A program made the position numbers and the translations under genes. The notes under the pieces were generated by a model that was not told the DNA's origin, searched no databases, and saw only the letters and a list, made by a program, of their open reading frames with translations. DNA of 64,000 bases from Tetrapyrgos nigripes (lineage: Eukaryota; Basidiomycota; Agaricomycetes; Agaricales; Campanellaceae), in NCBI GenBank assembly GCA_013368315.1, contig JAACJM010000009.1, forward strand, positions 558,001-622,000, given 5' to 3'. Of this stretch, positions 11,978 to 24,087 are shown piece by piece; the stretch's first letter is position 1; every line of letters begins with the position of its first letter.

Positions 11978-14821
11978 CTAGACAGTGATAGCCCGTCTCT
12001 TTGACACCGGCTTCGTCCTCTTGCGCTTTTTGCCTTGAGCAAACGCGTTGGCACTTTTAAGATCTCTGCCTAGGTCATCTTCTTTTCGGACTTGGTAGAT
12101 TCGGACTATCCAGTTTTCAGAGGTGAAGGCTTCGTCTGGGGACGTAGGAAGAAGAAAGATAAACATAGGAGCGTAGGTTAGATCGTATTGAATTAGTACT
12201 AGAAAAGAATGACAGGAAGTGAACACCACATACCAAGATAATCAAGCGTAGGACCCGTCTTGGGCATAGTCTGTTGACGAACACGGTCCACAGCTTGGCC
12301 ACCTCCAAAGAGTTCAGCGAACCTACAAAAAGGAACAGAACAGCGATTAATCCCAGTCCAAAGACCACATAACGCAACACCTCGACACCCAAACTGAAAC
12401 TGAACTAAGCAAGTACTCACCTATAATAACTCATCTTGTACATCAAACTATTCCTCATCGCACTCGACGCCCTATCATCAACCCTATACTCTCCCTGAGG
12501 AGTGAAATAATTGGGTTCCTGGATCTCATCGGGCCAGACTCCTTGAGCGATTCTGACCATCCACAAGAACTTGTTGATATCGTCTCCAGAGTATCCGAGG
12601 AGTCCACCAAAGATAACGAGAACGTAGTCGACGTCGTGTTTGCGGAGGATGGGGTAGGCGACTTCTTCGGACGAGGACATGGCTTTGCCGACGGTTGCGA
12701 TGTGGGCTGTTCAAAGAAAAAGAAAGGAAGAAGACTGGTTAGAGCCTCGAACTCGAGAAGAGACAAAATCCAACATACTGTTATTCCAAGTATTATTGTC
12801 CACCAACGTAGGCCGATCCGCCATACCCGCAATCTGATACCCATAATCCCACCAGCTCATCACAACAGCGTCCTCTGCTGTATTCTGTCTCAACCAATAA
12901 TACGCTTCTCTGAAATCATCAATAATATGCTGACTTCCATCGGCATTCGTCGAGGCCAATACGACGGAGGGAGAAGAATACGCGCTGGAAGTGACCCAAG
13001 TACAGTGGAAAACGAAAAAGCCTAGCATCAAGAGAGAGTGGGCGATCACGACCAGACGGGTGTCTAAGCCCCAAACACCCTTGGATTTTTTGGAGGAGGA
13101 AGTGGCTGCGACGATGTCAGAGAGAGCACCACCAGCTGCGGGTTTCTTGGCTTTTTCCTTCTCCTTCTTCGATGCCGTCGAAGCAGTGCTGCCGTTGGAA
13201 GCTGCAGAAGCGTCGACTTCAGCAGGTCTAGATTCCCCTTCAGCTTCAGGTTGGGTAGGATCGAGGTAGGTATCCATCAGAGAGGAGAATGCGACGGCAG
13301 ACGCGACGCAAACGACTGGAGTGAGGGTAAGCATGAGACGAACCATGACACCTGCAAAGTAACTCGCGACGACGGCGTAAATGATCACAAAGACATGTTC
13401 GTCACGGAGTTCACGGAAACAGAGGACGACGCCAGCAGGGAAAAGGAAGATGAGGAATTGCAGATCCATGAAGAATGATGGCCAGGCTGTGGGTTGATGC
13501 TCTGATACGGATGCGATAATGGGGATGTATCTAGAAAGATAATGCTCAGAACGATACGAAATTTGAGAAAGACAAGACTTACTTCTTGGCGTAGCCAGTA
13601 TCCCAAAGAGAATAGAAACGCCCAGTCCAGGGAGCAATCCAGCCCATGTAGGTCAGAGCAATGAATCCGAAAGTTCCAACTACACCCATGACGATGACAG
13701 CGACGGTAAGCAGGTTCTGGAATTGCTTGGAGGAAAGATGTGACCTTGCCAGTTGAGCAAAGGCAACGATCTGCAATAAACCGAATACGCCGAGAGCACC
13801 CATATGTTCACTAGTGCGAACAGGCTGGAAACCAACGAAGGGAACCTGCATGGACGAAAGGGTACCAATGGCATACCACGAACAGTATGCGACGTAGAGT
13901 CGGCTGCTGAATCGACCCATGAGCATGAGAGCGAGAGCATGCACAGGGATCATGTTTGTGATGAAGGCGTAACCACCCCAAGCTGCCACCATGTAGAAGT
14001 AGAACACGGCAGCAAGGGTTCCGAACAAGGCGCTTCCGGTCTTGAGCGCCTTGATCCAGCAGTAGAAGGTAAACATGAGAAGGAAGATAGCGATAGCTTC
14101 GTTATCGTAGGACCCAGCGACCGAACGGGAGATGTAACCAGGGACGATACCAATGAAAGCAGCAGCCAAAAGACCAGCACTTTCGTCTTTCATTTCCTTG
14201 GTGAACCTGGGATTGAGATTAGCATCAAAAATGGGCATATAACAGGATGTACACACATGTAGGTCGCCCAAGCGGTCAAAGCACTAAATCCAGGAGCCAA
14301 AAGAACACAAATATTCCTGATATCAACGGGAAGGTTGAAAGCGTGGAGGAAGTTGTAGATGACACCACTGGTAGCCATGAGACCGGGATAGACTGTGCCT
14401 CCTACAACACGACCTAGAGGGTACCATGCTGTTGGATCGAACCAATTCCAGAATTCCTATTGCAAAAGGTAAGACGCATCGTCAGGAGGCCGAAGATGAG
14501 CACGCACATAGAACCCTTTTGCTGCCAAAACTCTCGTCGCACGACTATTACCATATTCAGCGCAGGTTAAAACAGGAATGCCAAGCTACTCACTAGTTGA
14601 ACCACGGGTCACTGTCGGATTATTAGCAAAGTTTCGAAAGGCACAAGGATGTCAACCACATACAATTCATGGATGATACTCTCGAAGTTTATGACAGCAA
14701 ACAATCGCGAAGCAATAGCAGCAGCAGAGATAAGACCAAGGGCTACGATGCGCAGTAATGACGCGGTATTGGCGACCGTAGTCTTTGAAAGATTTGTAGG
14801 GAGCGGGTAGGCCGTAGACAT
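11978..14821 (-). CDS. STT3: oligosaccharyltransferase catalytic subunit STT3
   Basis: This is the catalytic subunit of the ER oligosaccharyltransferase, which moves the dolichol-linked glycan to Asn in N-X-S/T sites. The spliced minus-strand product is a multi-pass membrane protein. It has the N-terminal DPWFN motif, the [13 protein letters not shown] segment, TGxxYPGL-like loop residues, the [10 protein letters not shown] external-loop motif and the diagnostic WWDYGYQ sequon-binding motif (near 12830). It also has the [11 protein letters not shown] and [14 protein letters not shown] helices of the soluble C-terminal domain. A Lys/Glu/Ser-rich cytosolic loop (KEKEKAKK) lies before the C-terminal domain, and the protein ends with a basic tail. 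About nine exons separated by short introns; start at ATG 14821, stop TGA at 11978-11980. Expected to be essential and housekeeping. Confidence 0.95.
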
Positions 14822-15289
14822 GGCCGAATAATTATGAAGAAATTTGCAGTTCCAGTCGTGTTAAGGTCAAGAGAAGAGAGTCGTATTTCTTGGGGCCAAT
14901 GTCGACGTGTCACCTATGTTCTATTTATACCCAGGTCAGTATTTAGAGCTTTCTGACCTCGACTTTGAAGACCAGAGAGCATACTTACGAGGCCAACACT
15001 ATGCAGGACGCTGCTGCGTGAAATGGAGATAGAAGTAACGGTAAGAGGGGATGTATGTCGTGGCCGCGCGACAGGAAGTGGATTTCGGGTGCGCGTTGTG
15101 TTTGTTTGGTCTCAAGGCCAATGACTTCCGTTCTCTTGACCTATACTCAGTACTGCCAGTTAATCAGATACATGGAACTGATACAGCTGGGTAGATAGGA
15201 CCAGGAGACACCCACAACGAACTATTTATTCTCCCAAAATAATATACAGACTAATAATACATTTCATATGTAGATGGGAGACCCATTCT
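14822..15289. other. intergenic region upstream of STT3
   Basis: It carries the STT3 5' flank and the 3' flank of the minus-strand peptidase gene. No further open frame, RNA gene or repeat is seen. Confidence 0.45.
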
Positions 15290-16145
15290 TCATTGCTTGG
15301 AAGAGACGGGCTTGAGCCTCCCGCAGACATTTGCTACAATGGATTTGATCCCTTCCGCTACTTGCTCGGTGCTAAGGGGCTCACCAATGGGTGGGCAGTG
15401 AATGAACAGTACTGGTGTATTTCTTCCTGCCATTTTCGACTCTGCCAAGGAGCAGTAAAGGATGAAATCGCACAGATAGTGACCTGCATCTGTAGACGTG
15501 ACCAGAATCTGCAATAAAGAAGTCAGAACATATACGTCCATTGTGAAAGTGAGGGGGCATACCGTTCCATCCTGCGCACAACCTTCCAACAAAGGATCCA
15601 CCGGCACCCGTATCTGAAGCCTCTCCGGGAACATTCCGTACCGCTCATCAGCAAAGCCACGTACAGGTGCTTCACCTTCCTTCTCTTCGACGATACCAGC
15701 GTATTTGCCTTCATGATCAGGTATGTTATACCCAGTCTTGTCTCCGAATATCTCCACGCGAAGCTCTGTTGGGCCCGCGACCCCGACATGAACGATCAAG
15801 TTGTATCCATCCTGAGATGGAGTAGGAAAGTCTTTTGGGACAGATGAAGGTAAAACCGGAGGTGCCGCATGAAGTCCCGGTACGATATCAAGAACAGCAG
15901 AGTAGACGACCGGAACTTCGAGCGAGCTTATATGTATTGACTCAGGCGTCGCAGAAGAGGAAGCTGAAGTGCGAATGACAGAATCATGCAGTCTCCGAAC
16001 TGCGAGCCAGGACGGGTTTTCCTTGTAATTTCTGAAAGGCTGCGAGTCCGAAGAGAGACTTGTAAGTCTAATATGAGCAAACTTCCAGCAAGAAAGAACG
16101 TACGCCATAACCAGTGACCAGAACACGATACTTTATCGCAGTCAT
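15290..16145 (-). CDS. pyroglutamyl-peptidase I-like cysteine peptidase (family C15)
   Basis: Family C15 enzymes remove N-terminal pyroglutamate from peptides in the cytosol. Three exons: 16104-16145, 15563-16039 and 15290-15508. The short first exon supplies MTAIKYRVLVTGYG, which runs across the intron into PFRNYKENPSW, the family signature (VTGFGPF...NPSW). The C-terminal exon has the nucleophile segment TDAGHYLCDFILY (catalytic Cys) and the catalytic-His segment FIHCPP. HVGVAGP and the conserved NIPDHEG segment lie between. About 250 residues, slightly longer than bacterial members because of an insert around DERYGMFPERLQIRVP, as in fungal homologues. It is divergent from the CorA-like gene on its upstream side, with 870 bp between the starts. 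Confidence 0.9.
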
Positions 16146-17016
16146 TGCGATGGTCCCGACCTCAGATAAGGTGTGTGATCAAGCCAGAGAAGGATCAAAA
16201 ACTCCCATATAGGCAGATTCCCGTACTGGCTAATTTAAGAGTACGGAGCAGACATATCCGTCGCAGTTGACATCTTCAGCGACAATACTCCAAAGTACCC
16301 GACTAGTTTTCCCCGAGTACCCCGAGCTACTGCCATTTACCTTCGTCGCTATACGCTTCATCCATACTTCGCCCCGCATGTCGTCCACTTCCAGCACGGG
16401 ACACCCCAACGATACTGTGGGGCAAACCACTGTCAAAATATCGTGTAACTGTGAACACTGCCGAATGACATAGAAGCTTAAACACCATCTCTTGTCTCTC
16501 CCATCACGTCTCTGCATATCTTACCATGATGCATCAGACCTTACTATTAGGCCTCCTGACCTAGCTTGTACTTTTCGGGAAGGTAATGCAGTTTTTGCTC
16601 AACTGTCCCGACAACACTGCTGCTTCATTCCGTTATATTTCGTTGTTTAAAAGCTACATACACGGTATTGCAAGCATTCTCGGTATTCTAGAGTCCTCAG
16701 AACCACCGAAAACGACCCACGTATAAGGGAAATTGACCGCGGGAAGATTACGAAAGAATAAATCTTTGTAATCCAAATCCCAGTCCCAAGGCTCTCGATC
16801 GCAAATCGATAGACTATGACCCACCTTGCAGCGAGCAAGCCGCGCAACTTAAGGGACACGGGGCCTGTTTCAGCGCTAGCAGTCTTCTCGCACTTAAAGC
16901 CAAAGGGTTTGAAAGCTTGAACGCCACTTCCTCTCTTCCCCACCCACCTTCACCAGTAACCCTTGACGCGTGCAATTTCTCCCCGTCTGGACATTATCCT
17001 TCCACAGATTCACACG
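16146..17016. promoter_or_regulatory. shared upstream region of divergent C15 peptidase and CorA-like genes
   Basis: The peptidase start (16145, minus) and the CorA-like start (17017, plus) diverge from this region, which therefore holds both promoters. An open stretch at 16267-16473 (+) has no recognisable family and no ATG context that convinces me. I see no repeats. Confidence 0.4.
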
Positions 17017-18989
17017 ATGACAGCGCACTATTCTGTCCCCGTAGACCTGAACAAGCTTCCGGACGTCCAGTTTTCGAGACTTGAAGCTTCACTAGCGCAG
17101 ATTCCAGTGGAGCAACGACCAATGTCTAGAGCAGCTGACGACATCCATCGCCACGTCAATCCAGAGGATCTCGCCGTCGACGAATTCGAATTCGACGACT
17201 CTCTTAATGCAAAAGATTACCCCCTTTATCAATCCCAGCGTCTTCCAGATGTCCTCTCTGCTGTTCACTTCCACAAACATCTCATAAACGATCTCAATTT
17301 CAGCTCGGATACGAGCATCAACTGCCTCAAAGTGGACAGCCAATCTCAAGGTTTGATTGATCTAGCTCCTATTCTTGAACGTGTACTAATTTTCCCCGCT
17401 CTGGACGTTGTGTTCTGACAGAATGGTTGATTGTGAACGATAAAACACTCAACGGTCTTATATCAGTATGGCTCCGGCTAATGCAATGACTCGGACTGTT
17501 GGAGATATCTGACTTCTTCCGGATTCCAGGAATATTCTCTCCCGCCGAAGAATCTTTCCACTTCGCCGCCACGGAAACTTCTCGCATTGTAAGCACAATT
17601 GATAGTACGAAACAAAATGTCAACTCCACTAACTCACCTCAAAGCTTCATCCCACGCATTCCTCAGACTAATTCATCATTCGGCAACCAAGTGACTATCA
17701 GAAAGGACTCCGTAAAACATCTCTTCGACACTCTAGACGTCGATCCTTCATTCATCATGAACTTACTTGGCCGGCCTGACTACTGGGCTCCTTGTACAAA
17801 GCTTGGATGGGACGCGAATGACAAGTTAACCTCTTGTGGTAAGTAAGCGCACATTGAATACAAGCACTCCATCGTACTAATATCCCTCCCTAGAGTTCTC
17901 CTGTCAACACCCCAGATGGAATCTCAACGTACAAGGCTCACCACTATCCGCCTACATGCGTTTTGACCACGTGCGAAACCTGACGTTTTACATAGTGGCC
18001 CACAAGCAACGGGATACCAGCATCAGCACACTTCAACAGCTGATAGGCCTGGGGATGGAGTCGGTAGATGCAAAAGGCCAGAATGAGAAAAGGAAGACGT
18101 CGATGTTCTTGGATGATCCATTCCACATCCATGTCATGCTTTCCTACTTGTCTTTTGAAGCTTCGAAGCATCACGTTAAGCGCTTCCAGCGATTCATGTG
18201 GACACAGGTACGTAGTGCATAGCACCTGAGCCCAACGCTGTTTTATTGTAAGACTGGTTGACCTTTCCAGATCAATAAAGTCGATGATCACCTCGCCGGC
18301 TTTGTCAAAAGCGATAGAAGCAAGCTCCGTGGCTTGACCAAAGACCTGCAAGTGATCTCACAGAATGCAGACTCACACATTGCCAATGCCGAAGTTGCAA
18401 TCCTCTGCGCGGAGGGCATCCAGAGGGCCCACGTACGGTTTCACAACGCAGTGAAAAGCCCAAAAATTGTGTTTGAGCACACAGCGGATACAGTCCAGTA
18501 CATTGCAGCATCGATCCGGAAGCAGAAGATGTGGTTCAACAATTACAAGAACCGCAAGGACGGCACGATGAATTTGGTCTACAATCTCGTCACTCAGCAG
18601 GACGCTACAAACAATACCAGCCTGGCTACGGACATGCGAAAAGATAGTGCAAGTATGAGTGCGATTGCTACACTCACGATGATCTTTCTTCTGGGAACTT
18701 TTACTGCTGTGAGTTCACTGTTTTTCGCATCAAGCGATAACGAATAACTTGTCTTTTTTCTTCTTTCTTCGTGCAACAGTCCTTCCTGAGTGCTGGTATA
18801 CTCTTTGTATCCTTCGGCAGTAGCAGCGCAAACTCCTCCATTCAGGTTTCGAGCATGTGGTGGCTCTTCATCGCCATCACAATTCCCTTCACTATTGTGG
18901 TCTTCGTCTCATGGAGGATCTACCAGAAACGAATGATGCGGACCGTCGAAAGTGTCGGAGACGTTGAGAGCCATCAGAAGCTTGAGTGA
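17017..18989 (+). CDS. CorA-like membrane protein (fungal CorA fold, metal-ion transporter type)
   Basis: A multi-exon gene: 17017 to about 17352, a short exon after 17422, an exon ending near 17840, then 17895-18208, 18272-18706 and 18780-18989. The soluble N-terminal part includes DTLDVDPSFIMNLLGRPDYW, typical of fungal CorA-like proteins. The C-terminal part has a long helix followed by DSASMSAIATLTMIFLLGTFTA (first membrane helix, spliced through an intron), then a WWLFIAITIPFTIVVFVSW-like second helix and a short charged tail. The Gly-Met-Asn pore motif of true CorA channels is absent between the helices, so magnesium transport cannot be assumed. The intron near 17453-17528 has two possible donor sites; a join after ...KTLNG is preferred because it keeps frame. 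Confidence 0.75.
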
Positions 18990-19638
18990 AGGACTACTTA
19001 TCCCCCTCATCCTCGTTTGCACGAGTTCGTTTCAACTTGAAGCATCGATTCTATCTAATGTGGTCCCTGGTATCAGGATGTCAATTTCAACATGACCATA
19101 GAGCAAAACAACGATACAGTCGACGTTCGTACTTACTGTGCGAACTCGATCAGATTTTCCATCACCTTCTACCAAGCTTGTAGTATCCAGTCATGAGGAA
19201 TCATTGATGGTGTCAGAACAAGCCTGGTGAGAGGTGAACAGATATCTATGCGTGAATGAAAGCTTGGGTGGTTGTGGTCTCGAACAGAGCCTGTCACCAA
19301 TCGTCCGCTAAAGTAGCAAATCGGAGCTATGGCCGTCGATCCCGCTACGTTATAGTGTAACATTCAAGATAGACGTAGAAATGTAGGAAGGTGGAGCAGT
19401 TGGGTCGGGAAGGCTGTTTGAAGGTGAAGATAGCAGGGACGGATTGGTGGAGGAATCACTAGTCAGCAAGTACTTCAGTACCTGATTACAGTGCGGTACC
19501 TGTCTTCCTTTACAATATCAAATACTTGTTGAACAATGAATGCCCTTCCAGCTTTTTAGGCCTGGCCCTTACTCGCACGTCGCCACTCGTAATAACAGTC
19601 AGTCAGCACTATTCAGCAATCAGTGAGCTTAGGAAACT
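18990..19638. other. intergenic region
   Basis: 3' flank of the CorA-like gene. No coding capacity or repeat is recognised before the duplicated tract that starts at about 19640. Confidence 0.4.
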
Positions 19639-19639
19639 T

Positions 19640-21345
19640 ACTAGGAACAACTTACTAGTAGGAATCAAAATTCATCAAAATTGTATACAGTCGAACATCT
19701 CAGAATTCACCCGAAATCCTTATGCACCGCGGTCCACGTAAATAGCCCTTTTGACAGTTTCTGAATGACTACTTAACTTCAACGCCCTTGGGCGGACTCA
19801 AGCTACGTGACACAGCGGGCTAACTTATTGATATGACACTAGCCGCGACGACGCGCGTCTGCACAACATCATTCAGCAACTTTGGTTTCGAACACCCTAC
19901 GCATGGATAAGCAACAGCTAGCTCACTAATCCAATCGACATTGTCTTGGATTCGTCACTGACACTCAACTTCAACTCACGCTGTTCGCAATGAACTCGCA
20001 AGCACCTCTTAAGACGACTAGTATTTAAACTCTCGCACATTCCACTTGTCCTTCAACAAGTTACAACTCATCCCACCATGTCTGAACAGAAAGCCCTCGT
20101 CCTCGAAAGCAAGCAAGGTCGTTTCGTGGTTTCAACGCGTCCCAAGCCGACCTCGGTACCGGCTGGAGAACTCTTGGTCAAGATCAAAGCCTCTGCCCTG
20201 TCGATTGGAAGATGCAAGCCTTTGGCCTGTTTATCGAGAAATACCCTGCAGTGTTGGGATGTGATCTCGCTGGTGATGTTGAAACAGTCGGTGAAGGAGT
20301 GACCGGATTTAACAAGGGCGACCGAGTGTATGCCGTTCTTTTCTGAACGATTTTTGGTAACTGAAAACCTTTCAGTCTTTTCCAGGGTTCCTTTTTCGAT
20401 AATGAATACGCAGGATTCCAGCAGTATACTCTTGTTCCGGCTGAGATTGTTGCCAAGGCGAGTCTATCTCGATAGCTGCTCTATATCCAGGTCATAGAGC
20501 TGACTATATGCGTCCTTAGATTCCAGAAAACCTCTCATACACTCAAGCAGCTTCTGTCCCGGTAGGCCTGAGTACAGCTTCTGTAGGCCTATTCTCAAAC
20601 GAGCCAACTGGTCTTGGTCTGAACCCGTCTTTCGACGCGAACGTCAAACATTCCGGACCAGTCGTATGCATTGGTGGAGGTACTTCAGTTGCGCAGTACG
20701 GTAGGTACCCTGCCCTATACCTTCTTTGCTTCATTCACTCATTACAACGCACTAGCTATCCAACTACTTCGCCTCGTCAAGTTTTCGCCCATCATTGCCT
20801 ACGCCTCAGCCCACCAGTTCGATTACCTCAAATCACTTGGAGCAACCGAGTTTATCGACAGAAAACAAGTCTCCTTCTCCGACCTTCCCGCAGCCGTGAA
20901 AAAGATCACCTCTGAACCCATCAAAGTGGTGTACGACGCCTTCGGTTCGGCTGACTCCGAGCAAGCTGGATACGACATTTTGGCTGACGGGGGTACAATT
21001 ATCGTCACGACTGGAGACCTAGTTAAGAACAAGGTTGACGGGAAGAAGGTCTTGGCTGTCTTTGGCAGCGTCCATCCGCCTGTTAATCGTGAGTTTGGGA
21101 AGGTTCTGTATAGGAATTTGACCAAGTACCTTCAGGATGGGACTATTGTGGTATGTTGCTTTGCTAATCTGGTTTTCTGGGTGAAGTGTGCTTACTAGTT
21201 TGCGTCTGTCATAGCCGAACCGGACTGAAGAGCTTCCAAATGGGTTGGCCGGCATTCCTGATGGTCTGGAGAGATTGAAAAACGACCAAGTTAGTGGTAC
21301 TAAGTTGATTTCACTTCCTCAGGAGACTGCATAATTTGGAAAGTG
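19640..21345 (+). repeat. left copy of a segmental duplication (quinone-oxidoreductase locus)
   Basis: The tract 19640-19706 (CTAGGAACAACTTA ... ACATCTCAGAAT) recurs at 22662-22730. The tract from about 19710 to 21343 recurs at about 42019-43661 in the same orientation and at high identity. In the left copy the two parts are nearly adjacent; in the right copy they are separated by about 19 kb of transposons plus about 45 bp of extra flank. The simplest reading is one direct duplication followed by insertions into the right copy. Confidence 0.85.
20078..21334 (+). pseudogene. broken copy of a zinc-independent quinone oxidoreductase/enoyl-reductase-like gene
   Basis: This is the same gene as the intact copy at 42391-43654, with the same exon layout. 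In exon 1 the segment after KIKASAL lacks 7 nt that the other copy has, so the NPVDWK motif is lost and the frame runs to a TGA near 20300. The later exons (FDNEYAGFQQY, AIQLLRLVKF, DYLKSLGATEFID, ILADGGTIIVTTGD) stay open. The cofactor loop reads CIGGGTSVAQY here and VIGASTSVGQF in the other copy, a larger change than in the surrounding exons. Either this is a recent pseudogene, or the 7-nt gap is an assembly error. Confidence 0.8.
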
Positions 21346-21821
21346 ATAGAAGAGGATATGTACGTACTACAGTCACGAACAATCAGTTTCATTCTCGAGC
21401 ATGGGCTCTATGGAAAGTAGTGACGTTGATGTGCCACTGGTGATTTTGCCTGGAAGCCTGTAGTTGTGTATGATATCCAAATCCAATTTACGTACCCGCA
21501 AACGTTTGGAACTTAGTTGAGGAAATGCATTGAGAGTAGGTAGGTAGCGCCAAAAACAAGAATAAAAAATTGCTTTATGGATAACTGAGCGAGGTCGATG
21601 GGATTGCAGGTACGCAGCTATAGCACAGCACAAAAAAAAAACCCACGGAACAGAGAGAAGGATAAGTACAGACATGAAATGGAATAGTATGTATCTACAC
21701 CAACAACAACAAACGATCTTATCTCGGGCCCAAGAGAATCAGAAAATACATAGGTAGGTCAGGAGGTCACCAGAGAAAGCGGAATAAAAAAGAAACCAAG
21801 CTGAAGTGTCCAAATAATAAA
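21335..21821. other. intergenic region
   Basis: 3' flanks of the oxidoreductase copy (+) and of the calponin-homology-like gene (-). No gene is supported. Confidence 0.35.
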
Positions 21822-22573
21822 TCAAACCCCAGCAATGAAAGGTCCCGCTTGAACAGACCCTTTACCAATACTCTGCGCGATTGCTCTCCGTTTGTCCTCC
21901 CATCCCTTCAAACCCTTGAGCAACTGGATAATCTTGTCCCTCTTCCCCGTCCTGACATCATTGATACTAACACTTCCCATCTTCACATCGTTATCCAACA
22001 AAAAGTCAAACAACCTGAAGAAACCATCGAGCTTGTCGTCATTGAGATCGCGAGGGAAAGCAGAATCGGAGACGGGTGGTGATGCTGGGCGGCCTTTGAT
22101 AGACTCTGCTACACGTAGAAGAGCAAGACCACTGCAAAGAGGTTCAATGTTGGGATTGATTTGGAGAGAAGAAGGAAGATGAGTGCTGGCCCATTCAAAG
22201 AGGGTGTCATCGCTGGGGGTTGGCTAATGCTACAAATCAGTACAACGGATCATTTGTCGGGGGTTCAAGCAAAGTTGATAGTTACAGGTATCGAGTGAGT
22301 TATGCTGGACCGACGTCCTTCTCGAGAAGGTCTTGGGGGCACAGGACCCTTGGGAGATTCCTTACTCGTTTCGGAGGTTACGGGCTGATCACTGAAGAAT
22401 GAATTGAGTCTTCCGTGCTCATCTTTGTTCTCTGAGCCAGGCAAGCCCATCAGAACATGGGCATCTCTGCTAGAGAGCTGATTGGGATTCTCGCGACGCA
22501 AAGCTTTCTGAGTAGCTTCTCGGGCGGTAGGCGACGGAGGTCGAGGAGCTGGGTTCATGGCTTGAGCTACCAT
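21822..22573 (-). CDS. small calponin-homology-like protein (229 aa)
   Basis: Two exons, 22286-22573 and 21822-22223, join in frame across a 62-bp intron. The N-terminal 95 residues are Pro-, Ser- and Arg-rich and look disordered (PAPRPPSPTAREAT, PVPPRPSREGRRSS). The C-terminal half begins DDTLFEWASTHLP and continues through SGLALLRVAESIKG, GFFRLFDFLLDNDVKMG and DKIIQLLKGLKGWEDKRR. These have the helix spacing of a calponin-homology or CH-like fold, which usually binds actin or acts as a protein adaptor in cytoskeletal signalling. The family assignment is my inference. The product is short for a CH protein, so it may be a one-domain adaptor. The gene lies between the two copies of the duplicated oxidoreductase locus. 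Confidence 0.68.
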
Positions 22574-22661
22574 GAGAGGGATAGTTGGTGTGTTAAACGA
22601 GGAGATGACGGGTTCTGCAGAACAAACTCTCGTGAGCGATTGGTCAATTCAGAAAACAAGT

Positions 22662-22736
22662 ACTAGGAACAACTTAGGAATCAAAAATTCAAAATTCATC
22701 AAAATTGTATACAGTCGAACATCTCAGAATGCATTA
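22662..22736 (+). repeat. left fragment of the right duplication copy, ending at a TA insertion site
   Basis: 22662-22730 repeats 19640-19706. It ends ...AGAATGCATTA, where the TA at 22735-22736 is followed by CGAGGCC. That is the same terminus as the right end of the Tc1-like element (GGCCTCG then TA at 41972-41973). I read this as the left host/transposon junction. Confidence 0.6.
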
Positions 22737-23220
22737 CGAGGCCCTTTAGGCTGAGTTAACTTATGTCGACCCTCCAATTGAGTATCAAACTTTCTCACGG
22801 GTTCTAACTTTTACACGCCACCTCAGCGCTCCGAAGTGCCCGAACACTGCCATTTCAGCTGACGCTCAACTGACACATCATTCCTGCCTTCCCTCCATCG
22901 CTGTCGATGCACCAGGTTCAGACGCGTTTACCTTCCCTCAACAGCCATCAAAAGTCATCAAGAGCCGCTCTCTGAGACTCTGAATCACTATGGACACCTC
23001 TAATCCAAGGTCATTTAAAGGCGCTGTTACATTAAAATGGTACAGTATTGGGCTCTATCTAATTAAAAGAATTTTTTACCGACATGAGCATCTTCACGGC
23101 TGCAGTGCCAGTGTCCTTCGACGAATTCCTAGAGGACGCCAAACAAACCCATACCCAATACCCTGACTGCGTTGTCAAGCCAGAGCACATCAGAACGAGC
23201 GACCCAGACATTGTATACCT

Positions 23221-24087
23221 TAGTGTTGTAACGGTTCGACTACGGCTGGCTCCAGCTCGGCTCCAAATGGCTCCTTATGTAAATGGCTCGGCTCAGCTTT
23301 TAGATCCGGCTAGTCACGACTCACGTCGCTAAAATTCCATGAAAACCACTTCCCTTCTAGATATGTAGATAGGAATGTAGGAGTGAGACCTTACACTGGG
23401 TGCAAACACTTGTAATTCCTTGGTTATACTGAGGAATTATATAAGACTTACACTGGTACACTCAATATGTAAGTCCACTTGAATTACTGAAGTATTACCA
23501 GGGACCACTGTGAGACTTCATGCCTTACAATGGTCATATATAATTGTTCTATTTTTTTTGGTCTCTGGTAATACTTCAGTAAGTCAAGTGGACTTACATA
23601 TTGAGTGTACCAGTGTAAGTCTTATGTAATTCCTCTGTATATCCAAGGAATTACAAGTGTTTGCACCCAGTGTTAGAAGTCATATTGACACTCCAGGAGT
23701 GAAATCGAGCTTCTAGATATGGTATGCGTGCTCTGAACCAAGAGATACATCATTTTCCTTAATATTGTGCTAAAATTAGAAATTAAATTACCATGAGAAC
23801 TTATCAAATTAAGGCACAACAACTTTTTTGAGTTATGGTCTCATGGTCTTTCTTGCTCAAAGTACACCGAACTTGCTCCAAAGACACTCCCTGATGTCAG
23901 CTACTGAGACAGTACACTTTTGGTTAATTTATGGTGTTGCTAGAGGGCAGTCTCTCTGAGGGAATTTGACCTGGCTTTTACGACTCGAGCCAGAGTCGGT
24001 CGAGAGCCACCTGGAGCTGAGCTGCAGCTCAAAAACCAGCTCGGCTCAGCGGCTCGCTGGAGCCAAGCCGGACCGTTTCCAACACTA
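23221..24087. mobile_element. non-autonomous hAT element (867 bp) inside LINE ORF1
   Basis: Ends TAGTGTTG and CAACACTA with longer imperfect inverted repeats (AACGGTYCGRCT...GGCTCC). The 8-bp target duplication GTATACCT is at 23213-23220 and 24088-24095. The interior is rich in GGCTC/GAGCC words near both ends and has no transposase. A MITE sits inside it. Confidence 0.85.
23394..23672. mobile_element. PIF/Harbinger-type MITE (279 bp) nested in the hAT
   Basis: Two near-perfect inverted arms of about 110 bp, beginning CACTGGGTGCAAACACTTG and ending with its complement, face each other around a 50-bp A+T-rich centre. TTA flanks both ends (23391-23393, 23673-23675), matching the TWA target choice of PIF/Harbinger elements. 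It carries no gene and could fold into a long hairpin RNA if transcribed. Confidence 0.8.
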
